The notes beneath the pieces were generated by a model that had not been told where the DNA came from, did not search any database, and saw only the letters and a list, made by a program, of their open reading frames with translations. Shown here piece after piece: positions 5,447 through 6,832 of a stretch of 6,832 bases of DNA. Source of the stretch: an uncultured Dehalococcoidia bacterium (GTDB lineage: Bacteria; Chloroflexota; Dehalococcoidia; Tepidiformales; Tepidiformaceae); the NCBI GenBank assembly GCA_937864275.1, contig CALMIW010000101.1, forward strand, positions 1-6,832, written 5' to 3'. Each line of letters opens with the position of its first letter. Position 1 is the first letter of the stretch. The translations under genes and the position numbers were made by a program.

Positions 5447-6364
5447 ATGACTCGCCCAACCCGCCTTCGCCGCTCCGAGCTCTCCACCCCCGGGTCGAAC
5501 CCGAAGATGATCGCCAGCGCTGCCGCCAGCGACGCCGACCTGGTATTCCTGGACCTGGAGGACGCCGTCTCGCCGAACGAGAAGGTGCCCGCGCGCAAGT
5601 TCATCATCGACGGTCTGAACACGCTCGATTGGGGCACGAAGACGCGCGCGGTCCGGATCAACGGCACCCACACGCACTGGTGCTACGAGGACCTGGTGGA
5701 GGTGGTGACCGGGGCGGGACAGAACATCGATGTCATCATCGTCCCGAAGCCGAAGTCCCCCCGCGACGTCTGGTTCGTAGATACACTCCTCACCCAGCTC
5801 GAAGGCCAGCTCGGCCTCGAAGAGGGGCGGATCGGCCTCGAACTGCTCATCGAGGAGACCGAGGCCCTTGCCCGCGTCGAGGAGATTGCCGCCTGCTGCC
5901 CCCGCATCGAAGCGCTCATCCTCGGCTTCGGCGACTTCTCCGCCAGCCAGGGGATGCGCCTCAGCCTGCACGGCCTGGGCGAAGGCAAGTACCCCGGCGA
6001 CCCGTGGAGTTACCACCGCAACCGCATGATCGTCGCAGCCCGCGCCAACGGCCTCGACGCCATCGACGGGCCGTTCGCCGACTTCCGCGACGAGTCCGGC
6101 TATCGTCGCGAGGCCACCTGGGCCTCGGCGCTGGGTGCCGTCGGCAAGTGGGCCATCCACCCATCACAGGTGCCGATCGCGAACGACGTCTACTCGCCGA
6201 CGGATTCGGAGATTCAGCGAGCTCAGCGCGTCATCAACCAGGTTCGCGAGGCCGAGGCTGCCGGCGCCGGCGCTGCCAATGCCGGCGGCGTCATGATCGA
6301 TGCCGCCACCGCGCGGCTCTACGAGGTGACCCTGGAGCGCGCCCGGCTGACTGGCAAGCTGTGA
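5447..6364 (+). CDS. CitE-like / malyl-CoA-lyase-like (HpcH/HpaI fold) CoA-ester lyase
   Basis: 305 residues, typical for CitE-like and malyl/citramalyl-CoA lyases; ATG with CAGGAG at 6 bases. The TIM-barrel motifs appear in order: STPGSNPKMIASAAASDADLVFLDLEDAVSPNEK region (DLEDAV at 36-41), AVRIN with Arg70, VIIVPKPKS, GLELLIEETEAL with Glu132, LILGFGDFSAS with Asp163, and KWAIHPSQVPIAND. Arg70 fits the CoA-thioester/carboxylate contact, and Glu132 and Asp163 are the usual Mg ligands. The C-terminal GGVMIDAATARLYEVTLERA (Asp285) matches the region that in malyl-CoA lyases reaches into the neighbouring subunit and supplies an acidic residue. The enzyme should cleave a 3-hydroxyacyl-CoA by retro-Claisen reaction: candidates are malyl-CoA (acetyl-CoA + glyoxylate), beta-methylmalyl-CoA (propionyl-CoA + glyoxylate), citramalyl-CoA (acetyl-CoA + pyruvate) or HMG-CoA-like esters. 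The gene is last but one in the cluster and overlaps the SDR start by GTGA. Confidence 0.93.
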   Translation: MTRPTRLRRSELSTPGSNPKMIASAAASDADLVFLDLEDAVSPNEKVPARKFIIDGLNTLDWGTKTRAVRINGTHTHWCYEDLVEVVTGAGQNIDVIIVPKPKSPRDVWFVDTLLTQLEGQLGLEEGRIGLELLIEETEALARVEEIAACCPRIEALILGFGDFSASQGMRLSLHGLGEGKYPGDPWSYHRNRMIVAARANGLDAIDGPFADFRDESGYRREATWASALGAVGKWAIHPSQVPIANDVYSPTDSEIQRAQRVINQVREAEAAGAGAANAGGVMIDAATARLYEVTLERARLTGKL

Positions 6365-6813
6365 GCATCGCCTGGGCAGCCCGGCCAGTTCTCGTGACCG
6401 GCGGCGCCTCGTTCATCGGCTCCCACCTCGTCGACGCGCTCATCGAGCGAGGGGCTTCCGTGCGGGTCGCCGACGACCTCAGCAGCGGTACGGTCGACAA
6501 CCTCCGCGTGCACCTCGACACGGGCAAGATCGACTTTCGCCAGGGCGATCTGCGCGATCCTGCATTTGCCGCCGACTCCATCCGTGGCATTGGCACCGTG
6601 TTCCACCTGGCTGCCGATCACGGCGGTCGCGGGTACGTCGACCTCAACCAGTCGGCTTGCGCCTCAAACCTGGTCCTCGATGGCGTCGTTTTCGCCGCAA
6701 GCGTCGCCGCCGGCGTAGAGAATTTCATCTATGCCTCGTCCGGGTGCGTCTACCCCAACTTCAAGCAGATGGACCCTTCTGAGGAGGTGTTCCTCAGCGC
6801 GCGCGATAAGTGA
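6361..6813 (+). CDS. NAD-dependent epimerase/dehydratase (extended SDR), N-terminal half only
   Basis: 150 residues from a GTG overlapping the lyase stop (GTGA), ended by TGA at 6811-6813; relatives have about 310-350 residues. The Rossmann half is clear: PVLVTGGASFIGSHLVDAL (residues 9-27), VADDLSSG with Asp38/Asp39 for the NAD ribose, FRQGDLRDP, VFHLAA, and FIYASSGCVYP. The glycine motif reads GGASFIG instead of the usual GGAGFIG. The stop comes after QMDPSEEVFL, just where relatives continue toward the YxxxK catalytic pair, so both catalytic Tyr and Lys and the substrate domain are missing. The last codons (SARDK) do not look like the family. A frameshift, a true nonsense change or poor sequence near an assembly edge would all explain this; the +1 frame is open to the window end but not recognisably homologous. 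Family members usually act on nucleotide sugars, so a link to the CoA pathway is unclear despite the overlap. Confidence 0.8.
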   Translation: MSIAWAARPVLVTGGASFIGSHLVDALIERGASVRVADDLSSGTVDNLRVHLDTGKIDFRQGDLRDPAFAADSIRGIGTVFHLAADHGGRGYVDLNQSACASNLVLDGVVFAASVAAGVENFIYASSGCVYPNFKQMDPSEEVFLSARDK

Positions 6814-6832
6814 TGCGGCCTTTGCTCAAGTC

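Noticed and set aside
5629..6360. Upstream extension of the SDR frame through the lyase gene
   Set aside because: The residues before GTG 6361 are Arg/Pro-rich shadow sequence; SDR similarity begins just after the GTG, which overlaps the lyase stop.

Overview
This window is a dense, GC-rich stretch (about 65-70% GC in the lines I counted), with every gene on the plus strand. Translation starts are often GTG, and genes join by 4-base stop/start overlaps. Gene content and style suggest a Chloroflexota (Dehalococcoidia/SAR202-like) or actinobacterial genome. That placement is inferred from gene style and family mix, not from a marker gene.

Layout: (1) 3-1364, an MmgE/PrpD-family protein whose first residues lie off the left edge; (2) 1361-1837, a MaoC-like hot-dog protein; (3) 1834-2985, an acyl-CoA dehydrogenase; (4) 2986-3703, a compact type II toxin-antitoxin module (Phd/YefM-type antitoxin, PIN-domain VapC-type toxin) with its own promoter/operator; (5) 3732-4217, a second MaoC-like protein; (6) 4214-5443, a family III (CaiB/BaiF) CoA-transferase; (7) 5447-6364, a CitE/malyl-CoA-lyase-like HpcH/HpaI-fold lyase; (8) 6361-6813, the N-terminal half of an extended SDR (NAD-dependent epimerase/dehydratase type), ended by a stop codon 19 bases before the right edge.

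Leaving out the toxin-antitoxin pair, the genes look like one catabolic or anaplerotic operon for branched C4-C5 dicarboxyl-CoA thioesters. A CoA-transferase would activate an acid or move its CoA, an FAD dehydrogenase would introduce a double bond, MaoC hydratases would add water, and the CitE-like lyase would cleave the 3-hydroxyacyl-CoA to acetyl- or propionyl-CoA plus a 2-oxoacid. The same families carry out the mesaconyl-CoA/beta-methylmalyl-CoA steps of the 3-hydroxypropionate bicycle and the itaconate/citramalyl-CoA route. The exact substrate cannot be read from the sequence.

The most striking structure is how the toxin-antitoxin module sits in the operon. It begins at the first base after the acyl-CoA dehydrogenase stop codon. 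It is flanked by a 15-base near-perfect direct repeat (14/15) that contains both that stop codon and the Shine-Dalgarno of the next operon gene. It looks like a cassette inserted so that the gene in front keeps its end and the gene behind keeps its ribosome binding site. A second point of interest is the MaoC pair: the first copy appears to have lost the catalytic His (Tyr instead) and the second keeps it, as in known catalytic/non-catalytic hydratase heteromers. No tRNA, rRNA, CRISPR array or transposase was seen, and no stretch over 300 bases lacks a gene.
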